This document shows, one piece after another, positions 55,366 through 64,000 of a DNA stretch of 64,000 nt. The stretch spans positions 251,032 to 315,031 of the forward strand of contig NZ_FQUQ01000006.1 in assembly GCF_900129215.1 (NCBI RefSeq), read 5' to 3'. The translations under genes and the position numbers were made by a program. Position 1 is the first letter of the stretch, and each line of letters begins with the position of its first letter. The notes beneath the pieces were generated by a model. That model was not told where the DNA came from. It searched no databases and worked only from the letters and a program-made list of their open reading frames with translations. Source of the stretch: Pedobacter caeni (GTDB taxonomy: Bacteria; Bacteroidota; Bacteroidia; Sphingobacteriales; Sphingobacteriaceae).

Positions 55366-56412
55366 ATGACTGATCAAAGATTTACAGAATTGCTTGGCAG
55401 AAAACTGGCTGATGAAATTTCCATGGAAGAGCATAAAGAATTTATGTTGCTGCTGGAAGGAAATGCTGCCTACAGGCAAGAGTATAAATCTTTAAGCCAT
55501 TATTTCCAGCAACAGGAAACCGATCAGGAAGATATAGCACCACTTTTTCAGCACATCAAAGCAAGAATAGAAAGTCCTGAATCTGTGCAGCGTTCTGAAC
55601 CTTTGGAAAGTTATGAACCTCTGGAAAGTCCCGTTTCAAAAAGCAGTTTCGGCACCTGGTCCCGTATTGCAGCAGTTCTGGCGTTATGTATTTGCAGTGT
55701 GGCCGCTTACCAGTTTCTTTATCAAAAACCTGAGCTTTCAAACCAGCCTGAACTGGTCTGGAAAGAACAACAGACACCCAGCAGACTGACTTCAAAACTA
55801 ACCCTTGCTGACGGGTCTGTAGTCACCTTAAATGCGGAAACCCAACTAAAATACCCTGCAGAATTTAAGGGGAACAACAGAGAAGTTTACCTTTCCGGAG
55901 AGGCCTTTTTTGAGGTCAAAAAAGATGCACAACACCCTTTTATCATCCATACAGAAAAGATGAGCATCAAGGTTCTGGGGACTACTTTCGATGTGAAGGC
56001 CTATAAAAATGATCCGAATACTGAGGCTACTTTAATTACCGGTGCCATTCAAATCAATCTGAAAGATCAATCCAGAGCACAAATCACCATTAAACCCCAG
56101 GAAAAGTTCAGCCTTCAGAACAAAGCCACAAATGGCAAAGATTCAGTGATGTATAGCGTGCTTCCATTCAATGATACAGAAACAGCCTGGATGAATCGCA
56201 AACTGGCTTTCAAAAACGAAACTTTTGAAACACTGGCCAATAGCATTTCCAGATGGTATGGACTGAAGCTCGTTTTTAAAAATGAAAGTTTAAAGAACAC
56301 CAGGTTTACCGGATTTTTCGAAAAAGAAAATATCTCTCAGGCCTTGAAAGCACTGCAACTTATTGAACCTTTTCAGTATAAAATACAAGACAAAACTGTT
56401 TATATTTACTAA
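55366..56412 (+). CDS. FecR family anti-sigma factor
   Basis: 348 residues: cytoplasmic sigma-binding part (1-98), membrane helix (about 100-119), FecR domain (about 135-245, with LSGEAFFEVKKDAQHPF and KVLGTTFDVKAY), and a C-terminal DUF4974-like domain (about 270-348). A Glu/Ser/Pro linker (ESPESVQRSEPLESYEPLES) precedes the helix. It transmits the signal of the downstream STN-type SusC to the upstream sigma factor. Confidence 0.94.
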   Translation: MTDQRFTELLGRKLADEISMEEHKEFMLLLEGNAAYRQEYKSLSHYFQQQETDQEDIAPLFQHIKARIESPESVQRSEPLESYEPLESPVSKSSFGTWSRIAAVLALCICSVAAYQFLYQKPELSNQPELVWKEQQTPSRLTSKLTLADGSVVTLNAETQLKYPAEFKGNNREVYLSGEAFFEVKKDAQHPFIIHTEKMSIKVLGTTFDVKAYKNDPNTEATLITGAIQINLKDQSRAQITIKPQEKFSLQNKATNGKDSVMYSVLPFNDTETAWMNRKLAFKNETFETLANSISRWYGLKLVFKNESLKNTRFTGFFEKENISQALKALQLIEPFQYKIQDKTVYIY

Positions 56413-56466
56413 TTTGGCCTACGGACTGTAAAGTCTGTATACCGGGAGATCAAATATAAATTTAGA

Positions 56467-59400
56467 ATGAAGCTAATTGGGTGGATGGTCATTTTTTTGA
56501 CGCTTGTTGGCTCCTTGAATGGATATCCGCAGACCGAAAACGGGACGCAATACAGGGTTAGCCTCAACTTTAAATCAGCAGATTTCAAAAAGCTGATTGA
56601 TGCCATCCAAAAACAAAGCCCTTATCACTTTATTTTTAGCGAGAAAAAGATTCCACTGAACAAGATCAATATTCAGGTCAGCAATGAGGAAGTCAGCAAG
56701 GTACTTGACCGGGTACTGGCCGGCTCAGCCTATACCTATAAACTCCTTCCGAACCATTTAATTGTGATCCGTGCGGGGAATACAGAGCTAAACACCAGAA
56801 TGATCAGCGGAAAAGTGCTGAATGAAAGCGGACAACCTCTTCCCGGCAGCTCCATAAAGGTAAAAGGAACTGATTTTTCCAGCACCACTGATGCGAATGG
56901 AGATTTTTCTATCCCCGTATTTCCTCATACCACTATTCAGGCTTCCCAGATTGGCTATTTTAAAAAAGAGCTCCCTGTTGGGGCGCTCAATCACCTGCAG
57001 TTTAACCTGATTGCCAAAACAACTGAACTGGATGAGGTGGTGGTGACAGCGCTGGACATTAAAAAGGAAGAGCGGAAAATCGGTTATTCCATTTCCAGCA
57101 TTTCCGGGCCGGAACTCAGTAAAGCAAGAGAATCAAATCTGATCTATGCATTAGAAGGACAGGTTGCCGGATTAAATATCAGTGGCGTATATGGAGGCCC
57201 CTCTTCTTCTGCAAGGATTTTACTGCGTGGAGCAGCGAGTATGACCGCAGGTTCACCGCTGTTTGTAGTCAATGGAGTGCCTATAGACAATAGCCAAAGG
57301 GGAAATGTGACAGAATATGGTGGTGCCGATTACGGGGATGGAATCAGTAACATCAATCCCGATGATGTGGAAACCATTACCGTCTTAAAAGGTTCCGCAG
57401 CCTCTGCCCTTTATGGTGCGCGTGCTGCGAATGGCGTGATCATTATCACCATCAAAAAAGCAGCAAAAAACTCCGGGAACATAGAATACAATACCAATCT
57501 CTCTTTCGACAGTCCCTATAAAAACACCGACTTTCAATACGTCTACGGACAAGGAACGCAAAACAAAAGGCCTCAAAACCTATCTTCCGCCATTGCTTCC
57601 GGCTCTTCCAGCTGGGGTGAAAAAATGGATGGCGCCCCTACGATCCAGTTTGATGGAAAAGAATATCCTTACAGTGCGGTAAAAGACAACATAAAAAATT
57701 TCTACCGTACCGCTCCTGCTTTTACCAACACCATTTCCCTGAGTGGAGCAAATGAAAAAAGCATGTTCCGGCTTTCTGCAGCCAATCTGGATTACAATTC
57801 TATATTGAAAAACGGACACCTGAACAGAAAGACAGTAAACCTCTTTAGCTCTTATGAACTGAGCAAACAACTGACGGTAGTTTTCAATGGAAATTACATT
57901 AATGAAAACAATAAAAACAGGTCTTATCTAAGCGATGGAACCCTGAATCCGAATTATGGAATTGCCACTCTGGCCAGCAGTGCGGACCAAATCGCCTTGT
58001 CGCCCGGATTTGATCCCCTAACCGGCCGGGAAATGAGGTGGAATGATGATGAGTATAAAACCAACCCTTATTTTATGCTCAATAAAGGAAAGGACCTTTC
58101 GAAAAGAAACCGTTTTATTACCTCCACTTCTGTTAAATATAAATTTACAGACTGGCTGTATCTTCAGGGAAGATTGGGATACGACATCAGCCATGATCAG
58201 ATCATCAGCATCATTCCTACAGGCGCGTCATTTTCCATCAATGGGCAAGGTGGATTAAATGCTTTTCAAAAGATTCAAACCTCAGAATTAAACAGCGACT
58301 TCCTCCTGGCAGCCAATAAAAACATCATGGAAGACCTTAACCTGGATGTTTCCATAGGTGCAAATTACCGGAACAGAGAAGGAGAGTTTTCTGATTCCAA
58401 AGGAAACCAGTTTAATACACCATACCTCTATACCCCCTCTAATCTGGTGACCAGAACTGATATTTATACCCTGGCCAGGCTCGTCACCCAATCTGCCTAT
58501 TATACCTTTGACCTCAATTATAAAAAATTCCTGCACCTTTCCTCCACAGGAAGATACGATGTCTATTCTACCCTACCCGGTAACAACAGAGGGCTTTTCG
58601 TACCCGGTATTTCAGGGAGTTTTATCTTCTCCGACCTCCTCAAGACAAAATACCTGAATTATGGAAAATTCAGGGCGAGCTTCGCCAAGACCAGTGGCGA
58701 ACCTGCCCAGCCCTATGTCACAAGAACATATTACGCCACGGAAAGCTCTGTAAACGGAACACCATTGGGAACTTACGACAGAAATCTGCCGAACTACAAT
58801 TTAAAGCCCTTTACCTTAAACGAATTTGAAACAGGCATCAACCTCAGGTTCTTCAACAACAGATTAGACCTCGATCTGACCTGGTTTCACCGGACCACAC
58901 ATAATGAAATTGTAAATGCCATTCAATCGATTACCACCGGTTTCAGCACCGCCTATGTGAACCTTGGAAAAACAAGGAATACAGGTACAGAAATTACGGT
59001 TCAGGGGATTCCCATCAGTGGCGAAAATTTCAAATGGAAATCAGGTTTTAACTTTAGCCATATCCACAATGTACTCTTATCAATTGATGGAAGCAGCCAG
59101 TACTCCCTTACCGGGACCTATCGCCCCCTGAATGCAAATACAGCAATGGTGGTAGGCCAGCCGATCACACAGATCATGGCTTACGACTATAAAAGAGATG
59201 GGAATGGAAACGTCATTATCGGAAGTGATGGCATTCCAAAACGTGGAGACCTGAAGCCCATGGGATCAACACTACCTAAAATTTACGGAGGATTCAGCAA
59301 CAGCTTCTTTTATAAAAACTTCAGCCTTTCCTTCCTGGTAGACTTTAAATTCGGGAACAAAATCCTCTCTGCAACAGAAAACTATTCCTATGTTTCCGGC

Positions 59401-59796
59401 CTGAACAAAGCGACACTCGAAGGCAGAGAAACCGGGGTAATTGCCACCGGAGTACTGGAAGATGGCAGTATCAACACCATCAATGTTCCGGCCTATAATT
59501 ACTATCCGAAGCTGGCCACCAATATCTCTGCACTTTCTGTATTAAACGGAAGCTTTATAAAATTCAGACAGGCCACATTGGGTTATGCTATCCCCACAAA
59601 ATGGATGAGGAATACACCATTTAGCAGCATTAATCTTGATCTGGTAGGCAGAAATTTATTTACGATACTCAAATACACTAAAAATATAGACCCGGAATCG
59701 GAGTTTTCGCCAAAGCTCAACTATGCGGGAATTGAAGGCGCATCGTTGCCCTCTACAAGAACTTTTGGCATCAATCTGAATTTTAAATTTAAATAG
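56467..59796 (+). CDS. SusC/RagA-family receptor with STN signalling domain
   Basis: 1109 residues. Signal peptide (MVIFLTLVGSLNGYPQ), STN domain (about 30-105, FKKLIDAIQKQSPYHFIFSE), carboxypeptidase-regulatory-like domain (about 113-190), plug (about 195-340, SAASALYGARAANGVIIITI) and barrel. The STN domain pairs it with the FecR and ECF sigma upstream. Substrate is unknown; the divergent mannosidase/GH18 operon suggests a related glycan or glycopeptide. The susD gene follows after 7 bases. Confidence 0.95.
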   Translation: MKLIGWMVIFLTLVGSLNGYPQTENGTQYRVSLNFKSADFKKLIDAIQKQSPYHFIFSEKKIPLNKINIQVSNEEVSKVLDRVLAGSAYTYKLLPNHLIVIRAGNTELNTRMISGKVLNESGQPLPGSSIKVKGTDFSSTTDANGDFSIPVFPHTTIQASQIGYFKKELPVGALNHLQFNLIAKTTELDEVVVTALDIKKEERKIGYSISSISGPELSKARESNLIYALEGQVAGLNISGVYGGPSSSARILLRGAASMTAGSPLFVVNGVPIDNSQRGNVTEYGGADYGDGISNINPDDVETITVLKGSAASALYGARAANGVIIITIKKAAKNSGNIEYNTNLSFDSPYKNTDFQYVYGQGTQNKRPQNLSSAIASGSSSWGEKMDGAPTIQFDGKEYPYSAVKDNIKNFYRTAPAFTNTISLSGANEKSMFRLSAANLDYNSILKNGHLNRKTVNLFSSYELSKQLTVVFNGNYINENNKNRSYLSDGTLNPNYGIATLASSADQIALSPGFDPLTGREMRWNDDEYKTNPYFMLNKGKDLSKRNRFITSTSVKYKFTDWLYLQGRLGYDISHDQIISIIPTGASFSINGQGGLNAFQKIQTSELNSDFLLAANKNIMEDLNLDVSIGANYRNREGEFSDSKGNQFNTPYLYTPSNLVTRTDIYTLARLVTQSAYYTFDLNYKKFLHLSSTGRYDVYSTLPGNNRGLFVPGISGSFIFSDLLKTKYLNYGKFRASFAKTSGEPAQPYVTRTYYATESSVNGTPLGTYDRNLPNYNLKPFTLNEFETGINLRFFNNRLDLDLTWFHRTTHNEIVNAIQSITTGFSTAYVNLGKTRNTGTEITVQGIPISGENFKWKSGFNFSHIHNVLLSIDGSSQYSLTGTYRPLNANTAMVVGQPITQIMAYDYKRDGNGNVIIGSDGIPKRGDLKPMGSTLPKIYGGFSNSFFYKNFSLSFLVDFKFGNKILSATENYSYVSGLNKATLEGRETGVIATGVLEDGSINTINVPAYNYYPKLATNISALSVLNGSFIKFRQATLGYAIPTKWMRNTPFSSINLDLVGRNLFTILKYTKNIDPESEFSPKLNYAGIEGASLPSTRTFGINLNFKFK

Positions 59797-59803
59797 GGAT
59801 CAA

Positions 59804-61405
59804 ATGAAACGGACTTTTCTTCTTTGCTTAATTTGTGGAATCGCTACTCTCTATGGCTGTACCAAGGCACAGCTGGACCAGATCAATACCGATCCCACAA
59901 AATCTACTCCGGAGAATTTCGATCCGAACTTCCTGCTCTCTAATGCACAATTGAAATTTGCCAATAAAGGTTATTATCAGTTGCTCTACCAGAGTACGAT
60001 GATGCAACTCCTGGCTTCTACTTATTATTACTATAATAATGGGGATAAATATATTAATGTGGCCAATTTCACAGACTATCAGGGCAGGATCTTTGACGAA
60101 GGATATGCAGAGGCTTCGGGCATCCGGGAAATGCAACGACTGGCTAAACTAAAGGATCCGCTGGCTTACCACAACCTGATCAATATCGGAGACATCATGT
60201 TTGTCATGATCCTCTCCAGAATCACTGATACTTATGGAGATGTCCCTTATCATCAGGCCGGACAGGCAAGAGAAGGAATTAAATATCCGGTTTACGATAC
60301 CCAGGAAGACATCTATAAATCCATGTTAACCGATCTGGAAACCGCCATAAAGAACCTCGATCCTGCAAGCCCCAAAGCCACAGCAGACCTGTTTTATAAG
60401 GGAGATATAGAAAAATGGCGCAGGTTTGGTTATTCCCTCATGCTCAGGATCGCCATGAAGCTGACAAAAGTTGCTCCTGAGACCGCCAGAACCTGGGCAG
60501 AGAAAGCAGCTGCCGGAGGAACCTTCTCAGACAACAACGACAATACCTTCATCATCATGGATGCCTCCAATTACAATAGTCAGAATGGAACCTCACTGGC
60601 TTTGCGTACGCTTTCAGATTATAGAGAAGTACGCTGGAGCAAAACGCTGATCGATCAGCTTAAAAACACAGCTGATCCCCGTTTATCGGTAATTGGTGAA
60701 ATTCCGGCCGACGGCTTTGCCAATAACAACAACCAAAACCTATCCGGTAATGCGGATCCTGTGGTTCAAAGAGGATTGCCAAATGGTTATGACCTGTTGG
60801 GCGGTACAACAGATATCCGCCAACATCCTGAATATCCTGGTGGAACGGGAACCGGAACAGATATTGCCCCTTTGGGCAAATATTCCCGCCCCAGAACTTC
60901 CGTGTATTTAAAACTCGGAGGCCCTGTATTTTTAATGACCTATGGGGAAATTGAGCTGCTCCTTGCAGAAGCGGCCGTAAGAAACTGGAACGTGAAAGGC
61001 ACTGCCGCCAGTCATTTCAGCAATGGGGTTAAAGCTGCTTTACAATCCCTTGCCCAAATAGATGCACAGGCCAATATCCCAATGGAACAGATCAATACTT
61101 ATGTCAAAGCTCAGGCACTGGACGAATCATCTACTGCCCGATCGTTAAAGATGATCAATACACAATACTGGATCAGTACGGGAACAACGTTCAACTTTAT
61201 CGAATCCTGGCTGAACTGGAAAAGGTCGGGATACCCGGAACTGGTTCCTGTGAATTACTCCGGAAACGTAACGAACGGAACAATCCCAAGAAGAATGATC
61301 TATTTATCAACGGAAATTTTAAACAATCCTGACCAGTATAAAGCGGCAGTGGCACGTCTTTCAGGAGGTGATGCCCTCACCTCAAGGGTGTGGTGGGACC
61401 AATAA
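59804..61405 (+). CDS. SusD-like (SusD_2 type) outer-membrane lipoprotein
   Basis: 533 residues. Lipobox LYGC with lipid-Cys 19, then KAQLDQINTDPTKSTPEN, SRITDTYGDVPYHQAG and YSLMLRIAMKLTKVAPE, matching the SusD_2 type like the lipoprotein of the divergent operon. It forms the lid of the preceding SusC. Its last 29 bases overlap the convergent phosphatase gene, so the two ends are transcribed from both strands. Confidence 0.94.
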   Translation: MKRTFLLCLICGIATLYGCTKAQLDQINTDPTKSTPENFDPNFLLSNAQLKFANKGYYQLLYQSTMMQLLASTYYYYNNGDKYINVANFTDYQGRIFDEGYAEASGIREMQRLAKLKDPLAYHNLINIGDIMFVMILSRITDTYGDVPYHQAGQAREGIKYPVYDTQEDIYKSMLTDLETAIKNLDPASPKATADLFYKGDIEKWRRFGYSLMLRIAMKLTKVAPETARTWAEKAAAGGTFSDNNDNTFIIMDASNYNSQNGTSLALRTLSDYREVRWSKTLIDQLKNTADPRLSVIGEIPADGFANNNNQNLSGNADPVVQRGLPNGYDLLGGTTDIRQHPEYPGGTGTGTDIAPLGKYSRPRTSVYLKLGGPVFLMTYGEIELLLAEAAVRNWNVKGTAASHFSNGVKAALQSLAQIDAQANIPMEQINTYVKAQALDESSTARSLKMINTQYWISTGTTFNFIESWLNWKRSGYPELVPVNYSGNVTNGTIPRRMIYLSTEILNNPDQYKAAVARLSGGDALTSRVWWDQ

Positions 61406-62240
61406 TAATACGGATCGGATAATGATCAGACAAATGGTCGGTAAGCGGATCTTTCAGGATACCGGATTTCGAAGTCTTCTTTTTCAGATCTTTGGAAATG
61501 AAAATATAATCAATCCGTTCTTTAGAAGAATCGGGAACAGGGCCAAATTCCAGCGTAGGATAGCTGAAATCAAAAGCATGGTCTTTCCTTGACCAGGTAT
61601 CGATGAAGCCTTTTTTCAGCAAGGCATCAGTCACACTATAATCCAGATGCCCTTGTCTGGCATTGCTGAGTTTACTGCGCTCATCACTTTTTAACATAGG
61701 AATTAAACGCCCGTTGCGGTTATACTCCAGGCTATCGGCAGCTGCAAGGCTGTTCATATCACCCAGAATAATGGTGTTCTTTGCGATAGACCAGCGCGTT
61801 AAACTGTCTGTAATGGTGGCTATTTCTTCCCCTCTCTTCTCATGACTAAAAGGCGATAAATGGACAATGATAAAGTTCAGGTCCTGAATGCTGACCGCCA
61901 TAAAACCATGGTGCATTCCTTTGATCACCTTCTTTACTTTTTCAATCGGATATTTAGAAGAAATGCCAACCGCATAACCTTTCTCTTTAGCCAGAGCAGT
62001 GAAAGGATGGCCAATTGATTTCCCCAACTGTGCCAGTTCCTGTTCATTGATATTGACGAGTTCCTGATAAGCAATCACATCTGCCTGCTGGGTTGTTGCC
62101 CATGAAATGAACCGTTGCTTCCGCTCCTGTTCCGCTTCAAAATAATTATAGACATTATAAGAGATGATTTTTAACGCCTTCTGCGCTAATAAATATTGGC
62201 TACAGAGAAAAAAAGGAAAGAGGAAAAGGGCTTTTTTCAT
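61377..62240 (-). CDS. Secreted endonuclease/exonuclease/phosphatase family protein
   Basis: 287 residues from the ATG at 62240 (MKKALFLFPF); an ATG at 62252 adds four. Signal peptide ending near YLLAQK. Metal and catalytic motifs: ISYNVYNYF, Glu in YQELVNI, GDMNSLAA, KERIDYIFIS and the terminal SDHYPI. The family includes DNases, sphingomyelinases and inositol-phosphate phosphatases; the substrate is open. Convergent with susD (29-base overlap). Confidence 0.88.
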   Translation of the reverse strand: MKKALFLFPFFLCSQYLLAQKALKIISYNVYNYFEAEQERKQRFISWATTQQADVIAYQELVNINEQELAQLGKSIGHPFTALAKEKGYAVGISSKYPIEKVKKVIKGMHHGFMAVSIQDLNFIIVHLSPFSHEKRGEEIATITDSLTRWSIAKNTIILGDMNSLAAADSLEYNRNGRLIPMLKSDERSKLSNARQGHLDYSVTDALLKKGFIDTWSRKDHAFDFSYPTLEFGPVPDSSKERIDYIFISKDLKKKTSKSGILKDPLTDHLSDHYPIRIIIGPTTPLR

Positions 62241-62413
62241 GATGACCGCCAAATTAAAGATTAAGCGTTATGGTTTGTAATGTTTTTTTGTCCTTTCGTT
62301 ATGCTTATTGCGCAAAACCAGAAAGGAACCGTAAACGGGAATCGCCGGAACCTCATCTTTGTGTAACAAAAGCAACAATTTAACCCATAAAGAAATATCA
62401 GAAAAAAAAATGC

Positions 62414-62462
62414 GTTTAATAAAATATGACCGCATCAATATGTGGTCTTACTAATATTAAAC
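62414..62462. repeat. Two-tier inverted repeat in the gap upstream of the phosphatase gene
   Basis: GTTTAATA (62414-62421) pairs with TATTAAAC (62455-62462); inside, GACCGCAT (62428-62435) pairs with ATGTGGTC (62440-62447) allowing one G-T. The gap 62241-62586 has no supported ORF; this dyad and the one at 62495 are its only clear structures. Confidence 0.5.
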
Positions 62463-62494
62463 ATCATTAGGGATGATTTAATTTTGGAAACAAA

Positions 62495-62579
62495 TAAGAT
62501 TGGGCAGTAATTATAATTTTTGAGAGAGGGAATTATAATTCAACAAAAATAGGGAGTGAGGACTCGCTGCCCAATCTTA
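62495..62579. repeat. 85-base unit with 13-bp terminal inverted repeats
   Basis: TAAGATTGGGCAG (62495-62507) and CTGCCCAATCTTA (62567-62579) are perfect inverted repeats. Inside, two copies of the self-palindrome AATTATAATT (62509-62518 and 62531-62540) occur. It lies 7 bases after the cysM stop. It could be a large terminator-like structure or a miniature inverted-repeat element; no clear target-site duplication is seen. Confidence 0.55.
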
Positions 62580-62586
62580 ATATGCT

Positions 62587-63459
62587 TTATCCGAATAAGT
62601 CGCTGCTCAGGTATCGGTCTCCCCTATCGCAGGCAATAAATACAATCAATCCTGAACTCAGCTCTTCTGCCAGTCTCAGGGAACAGGCCAATGCACCTCC
62701 ACTGCTCATTCCGGCAAAAATGCCTTCTGTTTTAGCCAGTTTACGAGTCATCTCTGTGGCTTCTTTCTGCGAAACATCCATAATACGGTCTACTCTTGAA
62801 GGATCAAAGATCTTAGGCAGGTATTCGATCGGCCATCTGCGGATTCCGGGAATAGAAGACTCTTCTGTTGGCTGACAGCCGACAATCTGAATCTGCGGAT
62901 TCTGCTCTTTCAGAAACATGGAATTCCCCATGATGCTCCCTGTAGTCCCCATAGAACTCACAAAATGCGTAATCTGCTGATGCGTATCCCGCCAGATCTC
63001 GGGTCCGGTAGTTTTATAATGGGCAAGATAATTGTCCGGGTTCGAAAACTGGTTCAACAGGAAATATCCTTCATGTGTACCTTTCTCTTCCGCATAATCA
63101 CGACAGATCTCAATGGAATCCAGCAAAGTCACTTTAGCACCATAAGCCTCCATCGTCAGGGTACGTTCCCTTGTCGAATTTGAAGGCATTACGAGTTCAA
63201 TTTCCAGGTCATAAATGCTGGCAATCATGGCCAGTGCAATCCCGGTATTTCCGCTTGTAGCTTCAATCAGTTTGGTTCCTTTTTTGATATCACCACGTTC
63301 TATTGCAGAACGGATCATATTTAAAGCAGCCCTGTCTTTTACACTTCCACCGGGATTATTACCTTCCAGCTTTGCAAATATTTTCACATCAGGATTGGAA
63401 TGTAACCGCTGAATCTCTACTAAAGGGGTATTTCCGACGAACTCTACAATATTTCCCAT
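62587..63459 (-). CDS. cysM: Cysteine synthase B
   Basis: 290 residues, PLP-dependent fold type II. Lys 41 in GGSVKDRAAL forms the PLP Schiff base; TSGNTG (about 69-74) and GTTGS bind substrate and phosphate. NSTRERTLTMEAYGAKV and PTEESSIPGIRRWP favour CysM over CysK. It makes cysteine from O-acetylserine and sulfide or thiosulfate. Two bases separate it from the serine acetyltransferase gene upstream, which makes O-acetylserine. Confidence 0.94.
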   Translation of the reverse strand: MGNIVEFVGNTPLVEIQRLHSNPDVKIFAKLEGNNPGGSVKDRAALNMIRSAIERGDIKKGTKLIEATSGNTGIALAMIASIYDLEIELVMPSNSTRERTLTMEAYGAKVTLLDSIEICRDYAEEKGTHEGYFLLNQFSNPDNYLAHYKTTGPEIWRDTHQQITHFVSSMGTTGSIMGNSMFLKEQNPQIQIVGCQPTEESSIPGIRRWPIEYLPKIFDPSRVDRIMDVSQKEATEMTRKLAKTEGIFAGMSSGGALACSLRLAEELSSGLIVFIACDRGDRYLSSDLFG

Positions 63460-63461
63460 AA

Positions 63462-64000
63462 TTAATCTCTGTGTTTTGTTTCAATAACTTTAATGGCCGA
63501 CTGGTGGTATACGGTAGAATGTGGCGGCACACTCTTGGTCAGCCATACGTTTCCTCCGATGATGGAATTGTCGCCGATCACGGTTTCTCCCCCTAAAATA
63601 GTTGCTCCGGAATAGATGATCACATGGTCTTCTATCGTAGGATGGCGCTTGGTATTGGCCATATACTTTTCTACACTCAGGGCTCCTAATGTAACCCCCT
63701 GGTATAATTTTACATGGTTCCCGATTACGGTAGTCTCCCCGATCACAATTCCGGTCCCATGATCTATATATAAATATTCGCCAATCTCTGCTCCGGGATG
63801 GATGTCAATTCCGGTCTGTGAATGTGCATATTCCGTTAATATTCTCGGAATGAACGGAACATCAGCCTTTAACAAAGCATGTGCAATGCGGTACAGGGAA
63901 ATCGCCAGGAAGCCTGGATAGGTGCGAATAATTTCAAACTCGCTTCTTGCTGCCGGATCTCCGCTTAAAATAGAAGCGATATCCGTATTCATTTTACGGT
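63462..64000 (-). CDS. cysE: Serine O-acetyltransferase, 5' end outside the window
   Basis: 176 residues are visible from an in-frame ATG at 63992, but the frame stays open to the window edge and homologues have about 80-100 further N-terminal residues, so the gene is probably cut. Left-handed beta-helix hexapeptides follow TGIDIHPGAEIGEYLYIDHG, with the catalytic His region HGTGIVIGETTVIGNHV and YQGVTLGAL. It acetylates serine with acetyl-CoA, the first step of cysteine synthesis, and is coupled to cysM. Confidence 0.92.
   Translation of the reverse strand, partial: RKMNTDIASILSGDPAARSEFEIIRTYPGFLAISLYRIAHALLKADVPFIPRILTEYAHSQTGIDIHPGAEIGEYLYIDHGTGIVIGETTVIGNHVKLYQGVTLGALSVEKYMANTKRHPTIEDHVIIYSGATILGGETVIGDNSIIGGNVWLTKSVPPHSTVYHQSAIKVIETKHRD

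Noticed and set aside
1..64000. CRISPR arrays, tRNA, rRNA and insertion sequences
   Set aside because: Looked for on both strands; no regularly spaced repeats, T-arm-like motifs in cloverleaf context, or transposase motifs were seen.

Overview
The window looks like the chromosome of a Pedobacter-like soil or freshwater Sphingobacteriaceae (Bacteroidota). The evidence is three SusC/SusD pairs (two with FecI/FecR-type sigma and anti-sigma genes), TAnnTTTG-type -7 promoter boxes, FtsX/MacB-type exporters with an NtrC-like two-component system, a DUF6266 protein and a DUF6660-CzcA metal-efflux locus. No tRNA, rRNA, transposase, phage gene or CRISPR array was seen.

Layout. 1-8.2 kb: the end of an ECF sigma gene, FecR, an STN-type SusC, SusD and two lipoproteins, closed by a strong terminator. 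8.3-17.4 kb: dnaA (reverse) with a row of DnaA-box-like sites upstream, a VirJ-like lipoprotein hydrolase, a PIF1-like helicase, an FtsX-type permease, and a TetR / small protein / MFS operon with a perfect 18-bp operator. 17.5-21.6 kb: a tight forward operon for a 56-residue coiled-coil protein, Fe-type superoxide dismutase, a TPR-like protein, a 2-Cys peroxiredoxin, dihydroorotase and phosphoglycerate mutase. 21.6-29.8 kb: an RclC-like membrane protein, a small protein, and a MacAB-like exporter divergent from its probable sigma-54 response regulator and histidine kinase. 30-38.5 kb: acyltransferase, nitronate monooxygenase, TPR protein, AsmA, fatty acid hydroxylase, DUF6266 protein and an Asp-box lipoprotein. 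38.6-45.2 kb: a reverse heavy-metal resistance operon (DUF6660, a CzcA-TolC fusion, CzcB, a Cys-rich copper-binding protein, a small membrane ORF).

45.3-62.2 kb: a glycan locus. The reverse half (SusC, SusD, GH92 mannosidase, two GH18 endoglycosidases) resembles loci for high-mannose N-glycans. The divergent forward half carries ECF sigma, FecR, STN-type SusC and SusD, and meets a secreted endonuclease/exonuclease/phosphatase gene tail to tail. 62.6-64 kb: cysM and a cysE cut by the window end, the two steps of cysteine synthesis.

The least ordinary items are the mixed oxidative-stress/metabolic operon, the CzcA-TolC fusion with a signal-peptide-like segment at its junction, the TetR operator that fixes a start codon, and several unexplained inverted repeats, including an 85-bp unit with 13-bp terminal inverted repeats beside cysM.
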